From assembly GCA_005281725.1 (NCBI GenBank), contig SSBO01000012.1, forward strand, positions 4,427,521 through 4,491,520: a stretch of 64,000 nucleotides of DNA, given 5' to 3'. This stretch comes from Wuchereria bancrofti (lineage: Eukaryota > Nematoda > Chromadorea > Rhabditida > Onchocercidae). How positions within the stretch are numbered: position 1 is the first letter of the stretch; the number at the start of each line of letters is the position of its first letter. A model generated the notes under the pieces. That model was given only the letters and a program-made list of their open reading frames with translations. It was not told the origin of the DNA and ran no database searches. Position numbers and translations under genes: made by a program. Positions 1 through 12,200 of the stretch are shown in pieces.

Positions 1-2228
1 TATTTTTTTTTTACATATTTTTATTACCCATTTGTTCTTAGGTCGTTTTCTTGCTATTATTGGTGCTTAAACATTTTTGGATTTTATATTAAATTGTTTT
101 CTTGCCGTCTAATAAAACTACTCTTATAGCTTACAGTAAGTTGCTCGTTTAAGATCTATTAGACATAGTTTCAGGATTTCAATCAGCTGAGATTACCAAA
201 CTTCCCGCTATTTCGATAACTTACTACCGTATGAAAGTGGTAAATTTGCTGAAGCATTTATACTTAATATATAAATTATTTCTTTTGCGTGAATTCAGTG
301 CGCTAGTTAAAGGTGTTGGAAGTTTAATGCTACTTGTTAGTCTTGATCTTCCACTGTGACACTTTTTGTTAGGGTTATTTGTTTGTTCTTGTCCCCTTTC
401 ATTATTCTGATTTCTGCGAATTCGATATAAGAGTCAGTATGTGTGACAAGGTTACCGCATACAATGTTCAATGATGCATGGAATTGTTGTAATATCTTAA
501 AAGCTTCCATTTCGAAATAATGGAGTGCGGGTAAGTAGTCCTGTCGCTACACACATATTTCTGTTCGTTGCAAACAGGAATCCATTTAGTCTTCAGAAGC
601 AGTACTGAAGGGACTGGGAAGGATAATAGCTGAATACCTAAAATACATCAGTCTTAAGGCCTTGAAAGTCAAAGTTTACCATGACTAATGTCGAGTGGTT
701 TCCATGCATAAAGGTGTTTTGGAGCTCAAGTTTCCCATATTCTGAGTTTTTAATCCAAGTGAAGCTAATCGAAATTTGAATGTGACAAGAGGAGACTAAA
801 ATTGAAGAATTAAAAAAGATCACCTAATTTTTTTGTAACCTGATTGCTCGTGATATCTTGATACAATTATAACGATCACTGTGAAGAGGAGGAGTTCAGG
901 ATCAATACACGGGATGAATACGGTGAGCGGTGAGCACTACAGCACTGTACTGTTCACTGCTAAATATAATTAGTTCAGTGATTTTAAAATTATTGATCAC
1001 ATGACGCAAACCTCTGAATTTACTAATATACGTGAATATATACATGTTTACTTTTTTATATGTTCCTTTTCAAGGAATTTCCGGGTTTAAATCATCCGTA
1101 TGTTCAATGAAGAGAGAATAATCACACAGATTATGTTCGCGTTACAAGAATCGGAAACTCATTGGTAATCTTAAAGGCAGTTTCAGAATGATAACTCTTA
1201 TTTGGGGTATATTCACTGCGTAATTTAATACATCTGAACTCTGAAGTTCATCATCTATAGTCACTGATATCAACCAAATAGTTGCATTTTAATTGAACTG
1301 ACTACACAACGTGACGGTGAAATAGTCTTTTTGTTTGTTAGATGCTCAAACTTTTGAAGCTTTCTTTTAATCAGGCCAGAATTTTTTTATGACATACGTC
1401 TTTGGCTACATATACATCTAGTCTTTTTTATGCATTTTACGGAAGTTTCAATTGATAGCAAGGAAAGCGAAACCGAAACTATTGAAGCTTAATCGAAAAT
1501 TCCATAATTCATTCACATTTATCTACTGGATGAAGTTTAAATCTAATCTTTTAATTATAAAAAAGACTAGTTGTACATATGATAACCATTTGCAAAACAA
1601 CGGGACGGTGTCTCTTTTACAGGGCCCAATTTTTGTGTAAAATTAGTATTTTCTTCGTTGTCATTAATACATCTATCTCTCTCCTGATATTAGTTGCCTC
1701 CTTTGAAAAAGTGGAAGAGATTTATTAAACGGTCACCTCGTAATTGGGTGATTTAATTCGTGTGACTATCAGAATCTGTATCCTTCAACCGCTCCCTTCT
1801 CATTGCAAACCTTGCCTATATGTTTGTGTTCACTTAAACACAACCTGATTTTCAACTATTGTTGCCGCTCAATTATATTTCTTTTTAATTCAATATTTTG
1901 TCGCAGTTCTTCGAAAATTTTCTTCAATTCTAGTATCTTCTATATCGCCCGTTGTTATCGGTAGCATTTACTAAGTCTTAGACATCTCGGATTTTGATAA
2001 TTTGTTTGAATTGCCGTATTATTTGTCCCAACAACTAATAACGCTCCTAAAGTTTGTTGTAACCTTGGTGTTTTGAGAAAACGGATAAAAGGAAATTCAG
2101 AAATAACATTTATTATTTTCAGTTACAGGAATTTCATTTGCTCTGATGGGTCATTTTGATGACGTGAAAACGAAAATTCAAATGATCAAAATAATAAATA
2201 TTACACAGTTCTGCAACGAAAATTGAAG
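1..2228. other. Upstream spacer with no supported gene
   Basis: No exon chain with good splice sites and matching phase was found on either strand. Open frames here are short and of the kind expected by chance in AT-rich DNA. The stretch holds an inverted partial copy of the first large exon of the next gene (2018-2091). Further 5' untranslated or coding exons of that gene could lie here unseen. Confidence 0.5.
2018..2091 (-). repeat. Inverted partial copy of WAKE exon start and acceptor
   Basis: Read on the minus strand, this 74-base segment matches 2312-2385 without gaps at about 85% identity (about 11 mismatches by eye). The match includes a 24-base uninterrupted block centred on 2055 / 2348. 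The copied part covers the 3' splice acceptor region and the first codons of the large ankyrin exon of the downstream gene. The two arms are 220 bases apart, so a transcript covering both could fold into a long imperfect hairpin. Confidence 0.8.
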
Positions 2229-5200
2229 ATGAATATGAATTCCAACAGTATAAATTCTTGTTCATTTCTTTAATAAACTTCAGTATTGCAATAAATCTAT
2301 TTCCAAATTATCTTTTATCAGTTTTCCTCAAACAGTGAGGTTACAACAAACTTTAGGAGCGCTATTAGCTGTTGAGACAAATGATGAAGGTATGCTAAGA
2401 ATGGTACTGTCCAAAACAGACATACCATTTGGTGTCCGGATCAACGATGCTTATCTGGAAGAGTGGACATTACTTGAGTTTGCCCTAATGCTTGGTCATC
2501 GACAGTGTGCGAAATTATTACTGCAAAGTGGAGCTACCATTAATGTTGAATGTGAGTATTACACGATTTTGTGATTATATTTTAGTTCTCTTTTCCTTTT
2601 TCGATATCTTAAACGTCCTGTTTAAATAAAATCATAAAACTCTTAAACTTTATGATGTTTTTATATAATGTAAAACTTTTTATAATATCTTTATAATATG
2701 TTGCTCATAAAAAAAATGAGGTTCGGCTTTTGTCCTATTTAAAAGGATTGATTCTGGAGAGTGAAGGAAATTTGAGTTTGGAATTCTGTCACTAGAATTT
2801 AAATGTTTAAGTATATCCGTTAGAGCGTCGTTTGCAACAAGTTCAAGAAAACGTTCAACTTATTACCGAAGAAATTCGATTTTTAAGGATCACCAACGTT
2901 CAAAGTGAAGTGAGCAAATTGCATATTATTTCCTATATTCAATCGGATTTACTAAATTCTACACTCGAACTTCAGTTCATCAAAATAAAATAGCACTTGG
3001 GAGAAACAATTATTTGAACAAAAACTTTAATTTTTTCTGATTAATATAATTTCTATATAAGTAATATAATTTCTGATTATTTTTGGTTGTATAGAATATA
3101 ATTCAGAATTTTTCAGGACAAACAGATAAAGTATTTAGAGAGACGTCTATCACAAATGAAAAAAATGAAGACTGTTTTGGAAAATGCTTTTGTTCCTGGA
3201 CCACCAAATAACGTTGAGGCAGTTGTTTCAGCATCAGATCAGCTAACAGTAAGTTGGAAAGATGTTCATCAACATAATGTGGATCTTGTTGTAAACTTCA
3301 AAGGTTTGTGTTTGATAATTCTACCATCAGAATATTAAGTGAAATTATGAAATCAGTTACAAGATTTTATAGAATTTAGAAGACTTTAGTTGAATGGAGC
3401 TTGTGCGACGATTTCAACAGTATTGAAGGAAGCTTGCTTGTGGACACTGTTCTGAGAAACTATGCAGTAATATCTGAATTAAAACGTGGACTGAGATATT
3501 CTGTGCGCGTTAGTGCTGCATCTATTGGAGGCTTTGGTCATCCAACCTTAGCAACACCTCATTCGCTACTGATTTCAAGTAGTTTATAGAATTTTAATGA
3601 AAAATTTGCTTCTAATGTAACTATTTAAATCGACTAAACTCTCATAAATTTTGATTTCATGTTGGGAAGACGTGCCAAACAGCCTACAGCGACAGTATCA
3701 CTTAGGAGATATTTCGAAACTTCTTGTAGATGTCGCAAAGTATCGTTCATCTCCAGTTTGGCAAACATGTGATTAAGTTTGAGTTTAGATTTATCTTTTT
3801 TGGGAGACCAGATCTTTCGAACTCTAATTTTAAGTAATTATATTGGAAAACCTAATTTTATGTTTGACCTAAAATCAAAAATGATTTACAGTGTTTCCCA
3901 AATCAAGTGGAATAATCGACAAGAAGAAAAAAGGAAATATAAAAAATCTTTTTGTTGGCGGTTTTCAGTCTCTTAAAGTTATTCAGAGGTGCTTGTGAGA
4001 TTAAATTTTGATATATTAAATGGTTGTTGATACGCAGATATATATGTGCATATATAGGCTCGCAAAAGCTCAGTTGTTTAAGTTTTCTTTTGACATTCTA
4101 TTAAGAAACGTGTGCTTTTTAACTTCGATGAAAGGTCTCTTTTAAAAATAAGCTTCTTAAGTGTTTAAATTTATTTTAATTGTTTAAAATCATAAATCTG
4201 AATTTGCAAGTTATGTATTGTATATTTAGAATCTTACAGGGGTATCTATTTAGTAAGTATCATGTACTCACAAATGAAAGTATGTACTGTTGAAGATTAC
4301 CTTCCGGTTATTCTTGTCGATCAAACCCAGTTTTGCATCGAGAAAGTAAGTCTAAATTCTAACTTGCTGGATGTTGCCTAAATCTCAGATTCCTTTAACA
4401 GCTGTAAAAAAAAGAAATAAGTTTGAAACTATAAATATCTCCCGCTGCAAGGTGTTCTATTTTCAGGATGAAATGTACTGGGCGATAAAACTGTCATTAG
4501 CCTGGGGTGAAATACAGACTTTACAGGAAGCAAATAATTCAAGCTGGTCAAATTTTCGCAGCAAATTCATCGATGCCGCAATAGAAATGCATACGGCTCT
4601 TAGAGTAGAAGATATCGGAAGGTTATTATTTGCGTATGAACCAAAACGTGAAACTTTTTTGCAAGTTGACGTGTTGATGAACGTTAGACATAGAAGATTG
4701 CAAACGTTTAATTTTTCCAGAGTGTATTATCAGCCAATTGTAGACGAAATAAATTCGGTTTCTTTTATTGTTACGGTTCGTTTTGTAAACGGATCACAAA
4801 ACGCTCAGGTATCTTTGCATTGTTTTTAGTAATTTTGATAAAACTGACTTTTCCACTCTCTTTGAAGCCTTCCTAATTCCTGCTACACTGCACTTTGATG
4901 CTTATAGGATTATTTATTTACTTTTCCTGCTGAAGCGATAAATAGAAAATATAAAAATCATTTACCGAAGCGCTTATAGAAGTATTAATGAGCAAGATTG
5001 AATAGAGACTGACCTGTGTATCCGTTTCCTGAAGAAAATTTCAATGCTTTCTTTCAGTTTAGTTGTTGGAAAGATTGTTGATTCACTGCGTTATTTTTGT
5101 ACAGTCATGAGGTTTTTTTTGAGCATACGTCCCTCCATGTTATGCTTTTACCTTGTCTCATTGTTCACTCTACAATGAGGCTTTCAGGTCGGATTTTGAA

Positions 5201-8200
5201 GCTTTATATGTCGCTGGTGGGTGCTTGTTTTGCACTCGGTCATGTTCCTATTTTTATACTGTATGAGGAAATTAAGCGATTTATAGGGTCTGACAACAAG
5301 ATGGTTGCCTCTGAATAAAATAGTTCGCAAAAGAGGAGCTTGTCGGGCGATGGATGTGTTGTTAGCAGAAATTTTTAAGATTATCAATTTTTTCGAATCT
5401 TCACATGTACGCCTACGAAGAGGACTGTATATATGTTACATGAAACTATATTCATCGATCAGTTCTATAGACGTCGTCGTGCCTCAGGATATACCGTCCA
5501 TTCTTCCACATGCTTTGATAAGATAACTTTCCATCTTTTTTTTTCTATTACCTTCATTCTTTTCCTACTGCTTAGTTATCGCCTCACCCTAACCTTAAAT
5601 CTGAAGTCGTGATTTCCTCCTTCTTAAAGATCTGTCAATTTTTTCGGCATCGATGGAAGCTTAAGGTTTGAACTGGAAGAAAAGAAAGAACCGATTTAAT
5701 AAGACTTCCAAACAACCAGTGATTTTGAATATTTTTGCTGTCGGTGCCATAGGATTTGAGTCTGACAGGCATAATTATAAACAAAAAGTTCCGAACGCAA
5801 GATGGATTTAGATATTATATTGAGAATAAATTTCGATTGATTCATCGACCATTGAATATGGCAGTACGAAGATTTTACTAGGATCTTGATGGTAGTTATT
5901 TCCTTATGAGGTGCAAGTTTGCTTTCTTTTTCCTTTCCATACACGAAGTTTCCGCGCTTCAAAGTTTCCAACAAAGCTCCAGTTTCGTTTAAATGAGAAC
6001 ATTGTAATTTAATGGTCAAATGCTTCAGAGATGTTCGGAAGAATTCTCTGATGTATATAATTTGATAAATGTCTTTAAAAAGTCATGCTTATTTTTAGTT
6101 CAAATGTATTCAAAATAATTTTGCAGAGATAATCCACATATAACGAAAGAAGAATGGGATTTGTTACGATCCGTTGATATTAAAGCTTCAAATTCGCTAA
6201 CTCCGGTACAATTTGTTTTTTACACCGCTCTTGTTAAAGCAGCATCTCGCTTACTTAATGATCTCGAGATTGATATTAATTTCATGCCAAATCAGCGCAT
6301 CTATCGTTTACAAGTTTTTCAGTTACAGTTCGATGTTTCCTTCATAATTGTAAGTTATTTCTAATGTCGACTTACTAGAAATAAGAATTCAGTCTGTTTT
6401 CATAATATGTTTACCATGATTGCACTACCACTAATATTTCTCATCCAAAAGTCATGAAGTTACCATGAGTCAACCTTGGTCTGTTGATCTGGACTTTATA
6501 TATGTTCGATCTCAAAATGTTCTTGTAATCTTCGTTCTGGGTGGAGGAGTATCTATTAAATAGCTTGAATATAATTCCTTTATGATTTCATGACACTTCA
6601 GACAGATCATCCGAAGGCCTGAAAAGCCGCGACAATTTGTAAAATGTGATTATAATTAATAGAAAGATCAAATCAGATACTCCCTTGTAAATTAACTTCT
6701 TTATAGCTATTACCAAAAATCGAAGACGTCTGTACAGTGCGAAGTTATTCTTCATTAATATCGTCGTCTATACAGAAAGATTGCTTCACACTTCCACTCC
6801 AGGTCTTTGAAGCGAGTAAGTGTTTTGTGATTTTCAACTAGTGAACGTGAACCGACCTCTGTTATCTGTTTTTCGTAGTAGAGGGGAAAAATTCATCTGA
6901 CAAATAAACCTCAAAATGTCAGATTTGCAAACTGTTCAAATTTATAAATTTCACTCTTAATGTTATTAGTCTATCTATGGTGAATTAAACAAGACTATCC
7001 TGCTTTGTACGACAAATTGAACTGTATGGTTCCTTTGAAAAAAGTCCGTATTCTTCGTAAAATTTCTTGGAATATATCTGTGACAATGCATCAGAAATTT
7101 CAGTTCATTTGTGTACATACAATCCAGACTTCATTGGTACCTATTGTCGGCTTTCACTTTTTATCGAACACTTTTCAACGGTAAACGCAGAGTTTTAGAA
7201 ACTAAAATTTTTAATACTGTTCTCGATAAATGTTTATCCTTCACAGCAAATCACTATAAAGCTCACTTTCAGTACATACAATACGAACAGAGGAACAGTT
7301 TGCTGGAGAAAGATATTAATGTTTATGCTGATGTACTTTCAAAATTGGACGAGTTTCGACACAGGTCTTTTATAAGAAACAAAGTTGATTTCTTTATGAG
7401 AAACCTAATAGCTTTTATATTAGCATACTTCCAGGATGTTTCGATTTTCTATTTTAGATTAGAAAGCAGTTGGAAATCAGTGAGATGGGTTGGTGATGTC
7501 GCTTCTATTGCACGAGATAAACGTACGAAAGGTGTTGTATCAATGAAACGTTTGTTTGCAGTTAGCAACGGAATGAACGACGAAGTTCGTCACAATGGAC
7601 AAGGAACAACAAGCTACAAACAAGTAACGTCTACTTCTCAAGATCCTTCTACATCTGTTAAGATGTAGAAGGATCTGACATAGTAATGGCTGAATACAAT
7701 GCTTAATTTTTTTCATAACTAATATTAAAGCTGTTTCACACACTGCAGGATTCAATGGACCTAAATACATCATATTTTGACTTTTCTAACATGTGGCCAC
7801 AAAGCGTCATCCTATCAACCAATTCGCTCACTGGACCTTGGTTCCACAATTGTTCTCAACCAAAAAAAACCCCAACCGCAAGAGTAATTAAAGTTCATGC
7901 AGCTTACCGATGTGGTCTCACTTGTTCAGTCCGTCTTCAGATAGCACCAACAACTACTGCTAGCGAGATTGTTGCCTTGGTTACTGAACGGTTAGCCAAA
8001 GCAGCTACAGAATCTGGAAAAGCGCTCGAATCCAACGACCCAGAAGATTTCTGCTTGACAGTAGTCGTCGGGTCCCGAGAACGCAGGCTACGAGATGACT
8101 TTCCACCCATGAAATTGCAGAATCCCTGGGGTGATGGGCGTCTGTTTGTAAGACGTCGCGACAACGTCCTGGCGGCTTTGCAAAGGGGTAATGAAACAGC

Positions 8201-8207
8201 TGTTTGA
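2229..8207 (+). CDS. ANKFN1 / Wide-awake (WAKE) homologue: ankyrin, fibronectin III and Ras-association protein
   Basis: Spliced gene, about 918 residues. Exons: 2229-2259 (tentative start), 2336-2551, 2812-2909, 3117-3290, 3380-3578, 3670-3768, 3892-3988, 4240-4345, 4467-4808, 5287-5522, 6127-6349, 6707-6815, 7104-7180, 7273-7364, 7458-7656, 7749-8207. Ankyrin-like residues occupy about 12-82 (motif GHRQCAKLLLQSGA), then a helical linker, a fibronectin III domain (about 145-240), a long conserved ANKFN1 middle region (for example RGLYICYMKL, SRVYYQPIVD), and a Ras-association-like domain at about 800-905. In flies WAKE links clock output to neuronal excitability and, as Banderuola, affects asymmetric division; role here is inferred. 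The donor after 5522 reads AT instead of GT. The donor at 7656 sits in a hairpin; 7623 is a phase-compatible alternative. AATAAA follows the stop at 8210-8215. Start exon is the least certain part. Confidence 0.88.
7641..7676 (+). repeat. Perfect 16-bp hairpin across a 5' splice site
   Basis: Arms 7641-7656 and 7661-7676 are exact reverse complements with a 4-base loop (GTTA). The candidate donor GTTAAG of the penultimate WAKE exon starts in the loop at 7657. The in-frame upstream donor GTAACG at 7624 would leave the whole hairpin in the intron. Confidence 0.9.
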
Positions 8208-9253
8208 AGAATAAAGAATGGTCTGTTATTGTACGACTAAATCAGTATGCTTGTTGACCATTTCATGTGTTGTAAATACACCGTCCACTGTCAGACATTG
8301 TTGTATTTGTATACTTCAGTTAAAAAGAAGCAGATGCTTGAAAATATAACTTAATTAAAAGCATCTGAATTCTAGAACTGGACGGTATACAAAGCAGTCA
8401 AGGAAATGGTGATATATGTGTTTTACGGATATGGGCGCTAACCCAAAAAAAAGTAACTGGATAGGCGCCACTGAAATAATAACTGAAATACTGAAAAAAG
8501 GAAAGCATTGAATGGAAAAACAGTGATACAGCAATATCGCGGGAAAGGACTGAAATTGGTCGAAAAGCTATACAACAAAATGAAGTCTGACAAAGATAAA
8601 TAGTAATGACGATAAGTCATTTAATAATGCCATAATGAAACATAAGTTTTTGTGAACACGACCAGGTATTTGTGAATGACAAAGTAAGGAAGAAGACAAT
8701 GATATCACTACAACCAAAACAATCCTGTCTTCCAAGAACTTAGAGGATTATAGACCAAACAAGTCTGGGAAATATTATTATGAAGCACCACAAAATGAGG
8801 AGTAATGAAATCCCTAATTTTTCTCTTTAAATCGCGGATCAGCAGCTCATTACGAAATCAGTGATGGGAAGCAATAAAATTTGAAAAAAAAAAAACGCCT
8901 AGTGACTAAAGTTATTGCGAAACGAATTAAGTACCTAATAAATTACCCTGTTTCCTTGCTAATTTCAACATTTCGTGCTACTACCCATTAAAGTTTCAAA
9001 GTTGTTAAAATTACATGGCCTGAAACCTAAGATACTAAGGGAGAAAAGAAAACACACGGCAGAGCATAAAACATGTAGCGAAACGTCGATGCAGTTCAAT
9101 GTTTTAATGCCAGAAGTATTTTCAATTGATTGAAATTTGAGAAATTCTTGAATACATTCACATCAGATATTACCAGATGCTCTCAAAATATGGAACTATA
9201 TCTAGGAAAGATGAAAATGTTGAAATTACATTGTTTCCAACTAAATGGATGTT
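8208..9253. other. Convergent 3' spacer between WAKE and kin-2
   Basis: Two genes end tail to tail here. The AATAAA at 8210-8215 overlaps the end of WAKE. I see no other gene, repeat or RNA in the remainder; the only open frames are short and lack splice support. Confidence 0.6.
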
Positions 9254-12200
9254 TCATGTCATCAGCTTGACATAAGAATTATAATTTGATACATCCCTTT
9301 TCAGGATCTCACGCACCGGTCCCATTACACGTTCGAATCGTGCTCGATCTAATTTTACACATTTCAAAGGTGTTTTTGCAATTACGGTTGCAGCTCGAGG
9401 TCGATCCAAAAGAAGCGCTATCTCACCTGAAAAAAGTAAACCTTAGGATTTATACAAAAATTCTGCCTGCATCCCGAATAATAGAAACAATAACGCATCG
9501 ACACTTGGAATGTATCCCTTTCTCTCTTTGGAATGTTTCAAGAGCAGTCTCAGTCACGAAATTTATGAGACTAAATAATTTTCAAAACAAAACTTCAAGA
9601 ACTTGCCAAAATAATCGGACGAGGACAAATGTCCGACGATTTCAAAAGGTGCGTCGTCACTTCGTTTCTGCAATACATCTGCCTGTCCTTCCACAATAAT
9701 GAAAAACTCATCACCAGGATGTCCCTTAATTCAAAAAAAAAACAGAAGTTCACCAGTTTGGGAAATATAAGTGAAAATATAAAGTGAAGAAAACCATTTC
9801 CTAAATTCTTTATTTTAAATATATAAAAAATGCTAAACACATGAAGATGTTTCCCGAAAGGGTAATGTTCCAAACGGAATGAATACTTTTTCTTTTTCAA
9901 GAATAAACTTTATGGACAAATTTTATCAAAAGTGAAGAGGTAACTGAGATGTTTTGAACGAAAAGAAAAAATAAATAGTGATCCTAAAAATAAAAAACGA
10001 GACAGTACATGCGAACCAAACCTGTTCGACGACACGTGTTCCTGGCTCGAAATCACATCTCTCTAAAGCATCAGCAACATTCGCTCGTTCCCACTTGTCG
10101 AGATCAGCTAAAAATTAGTCGAGTCTAAATATAAAGTTCTTAAAACTTAGTCATAAATGAACGAAATTACGAAGCAATTAAATAAATATAGCAAGATTTA
10201 TATGCATTATTGCATTATTCATAACTCAAATTGAAACTCTCAGAGATTTCCTAAAGTCTTAATTTAAAAAAAAAGAAAAGTACAACACTAACACTGGATA
10301 ACTACTAACGCATATATTGAATAATCTAGGTCATAATATAACAGTAAGCTGCCAGCTTCTTCATGTACCAGCAAGACAAAGCAAAGTAAGCAGAAACGAC
10401 CTACACAGTATTTGAACTTTCGACAGAAATTCATCATAAAGCTTCCTCTTCCGCATTGTGGATCCCATGAGGATCTGTCTATAAGTAATACGATCAATAG
10501 CCCAACACTTCACTACATCAGATTTAGCAACTACTGTTGCTGCACGTGGAGTCCCATAAATTAGAGCGAGTTCACCGAAACTACCACCTTCTTTGATGGA
10601 TAACGCATATTCACCATTTACAAATACATCTACCTGGAAAAGAATTACTAAATAAAGCAGCAAGTCGCAAGCCTCAATTTTCATAAAATTTCATCATAAA
10701 AAAAGATATAAAATGCTATTTATTTGCATGCAAATCCCGATTCACGAATTTTCTACGGTACTTAATCCCAGCACAAATATAAGGAAACATTTCCAGTGAA
10801 GATTAAAAAGAGAGAGAGAAAAAAAGGAGGAAGTAAGAAATAATAAAAAAAAACGGTGGCGAAGACCTAGCAAGTAGTCTTTTCTGCAACAGAAGATCAA
10901 GATGAGGAGCATTTGGTTAGTGAAATGAATTATAAAGAAGTGTTTAGAAAGCTTACTTCACCGGAATCAATCACATAGAAATTATCGCCTTCTTCTCCTT
11001 GCTCAATGATGGTTTCGTTCTTTTTCTTTTCAACAGGAAACATAGCATCAAATATAGCTTTTTGTTCGTCTCCCTAAAGACAATTTAGTTTTACTTCTGC
11101 AATGTTACGGTTTTTGCAAGTGGAGAAGGTACTTCCAAATTAAAACAAATTCGGATTCACAAAATCGGATTCTAAATAAATAACTTAAAATATTACTCCT
11201 TCTTTAACAAGTGAAAGCAGAAAAGGGGACACACCATCATTTCTTTATAATCTCGTTTATAATCAATGACAGAAAATATAGGTCTCAGGCTAAAATTATG
11301 ATCCTTCTCTCACGATTCAAAATACGACTTCCCTTGGTTTCTGTAACTTGTCCCAGACGATAAATTTAAGTGAAAATAGATTTTCATTGTTTTAAAACGT
11401 GCCAAAATGTGAAACAAATTCGCTTAATACCTCGAACTATTAACTCGTTCTTCTTCAAAGATCGCTAATATTTCAGGGATACTGTAAAGATAAAGCTTCT
11501 AGTCTTCTGGGGGTACTCATATAACGAAGAATGAAAGTGAATGAGTTTCAAATGAATGAAAAAGTAATGGAAGCAGAAACAAACTTCAAGATGCGAAAAG
11601 AGAATATTTCTGCACATTGCTGCTTCCAGTGCCCTTCGAGTTTCATCATCTTTAGGTATCACTACTTTATCATAATTCGCAGCCTCATTTTCATCGGGAA
11701 CCTATAAAAATTCGGAATGGAGATGAACGTTAAACCAAATACACTGCAGCCAGATACTTCTTTGTTAAAAGTTAAGGAAAAACAAACCTCCGCGCTAACA
11801 GCAAGACGTCGCCGGTTCCCCTGTTGTATTTTTGGTGGTTCATCAATGGTGTCATCATCATCTGCTGCTTCTGCTCGTGGACTTGACACCTGCAAGAACA
11901 GTAGTAGCAAAACCCACAATCAGCACGAAAATCGCAACAATGGATTGAATCAGGAAAAATCTGTGTCATAAAAACTTATTAGTTACTCTCCACGTCATAA
12001 ACAAATGTTGGCGTTTTGGGGTCTTGTTAGTGAACAAATAAGGAAGGAAAGGATGTGTACCACAGGAGTTTTGTCGCCGAGTTTCTGGCTCTGAATAGCA
12101 TTAGCTGCACAGGCAGTGGTAATAATAGAGGTTGTAGATGTAGCAGAAGCAGCAGTAGAAGCACCTGCGCTCATGTTGCGACGCCTTTTCAAGCTCAAAT

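Noticed and set aside
5696..6019. 107-codon minus-strand open frame inside a WAKE intron
   Set aside because: A few frames of this length are expected by chance in 64 kb of AT-rich DNA, and nothing in it is recognisable.
9286..9699. 137-codon plus-strand open frame
   Set aside because: It is antisense to the last two exons of kin-2, whose conserved protein and splice sites are clear on the minus strand.
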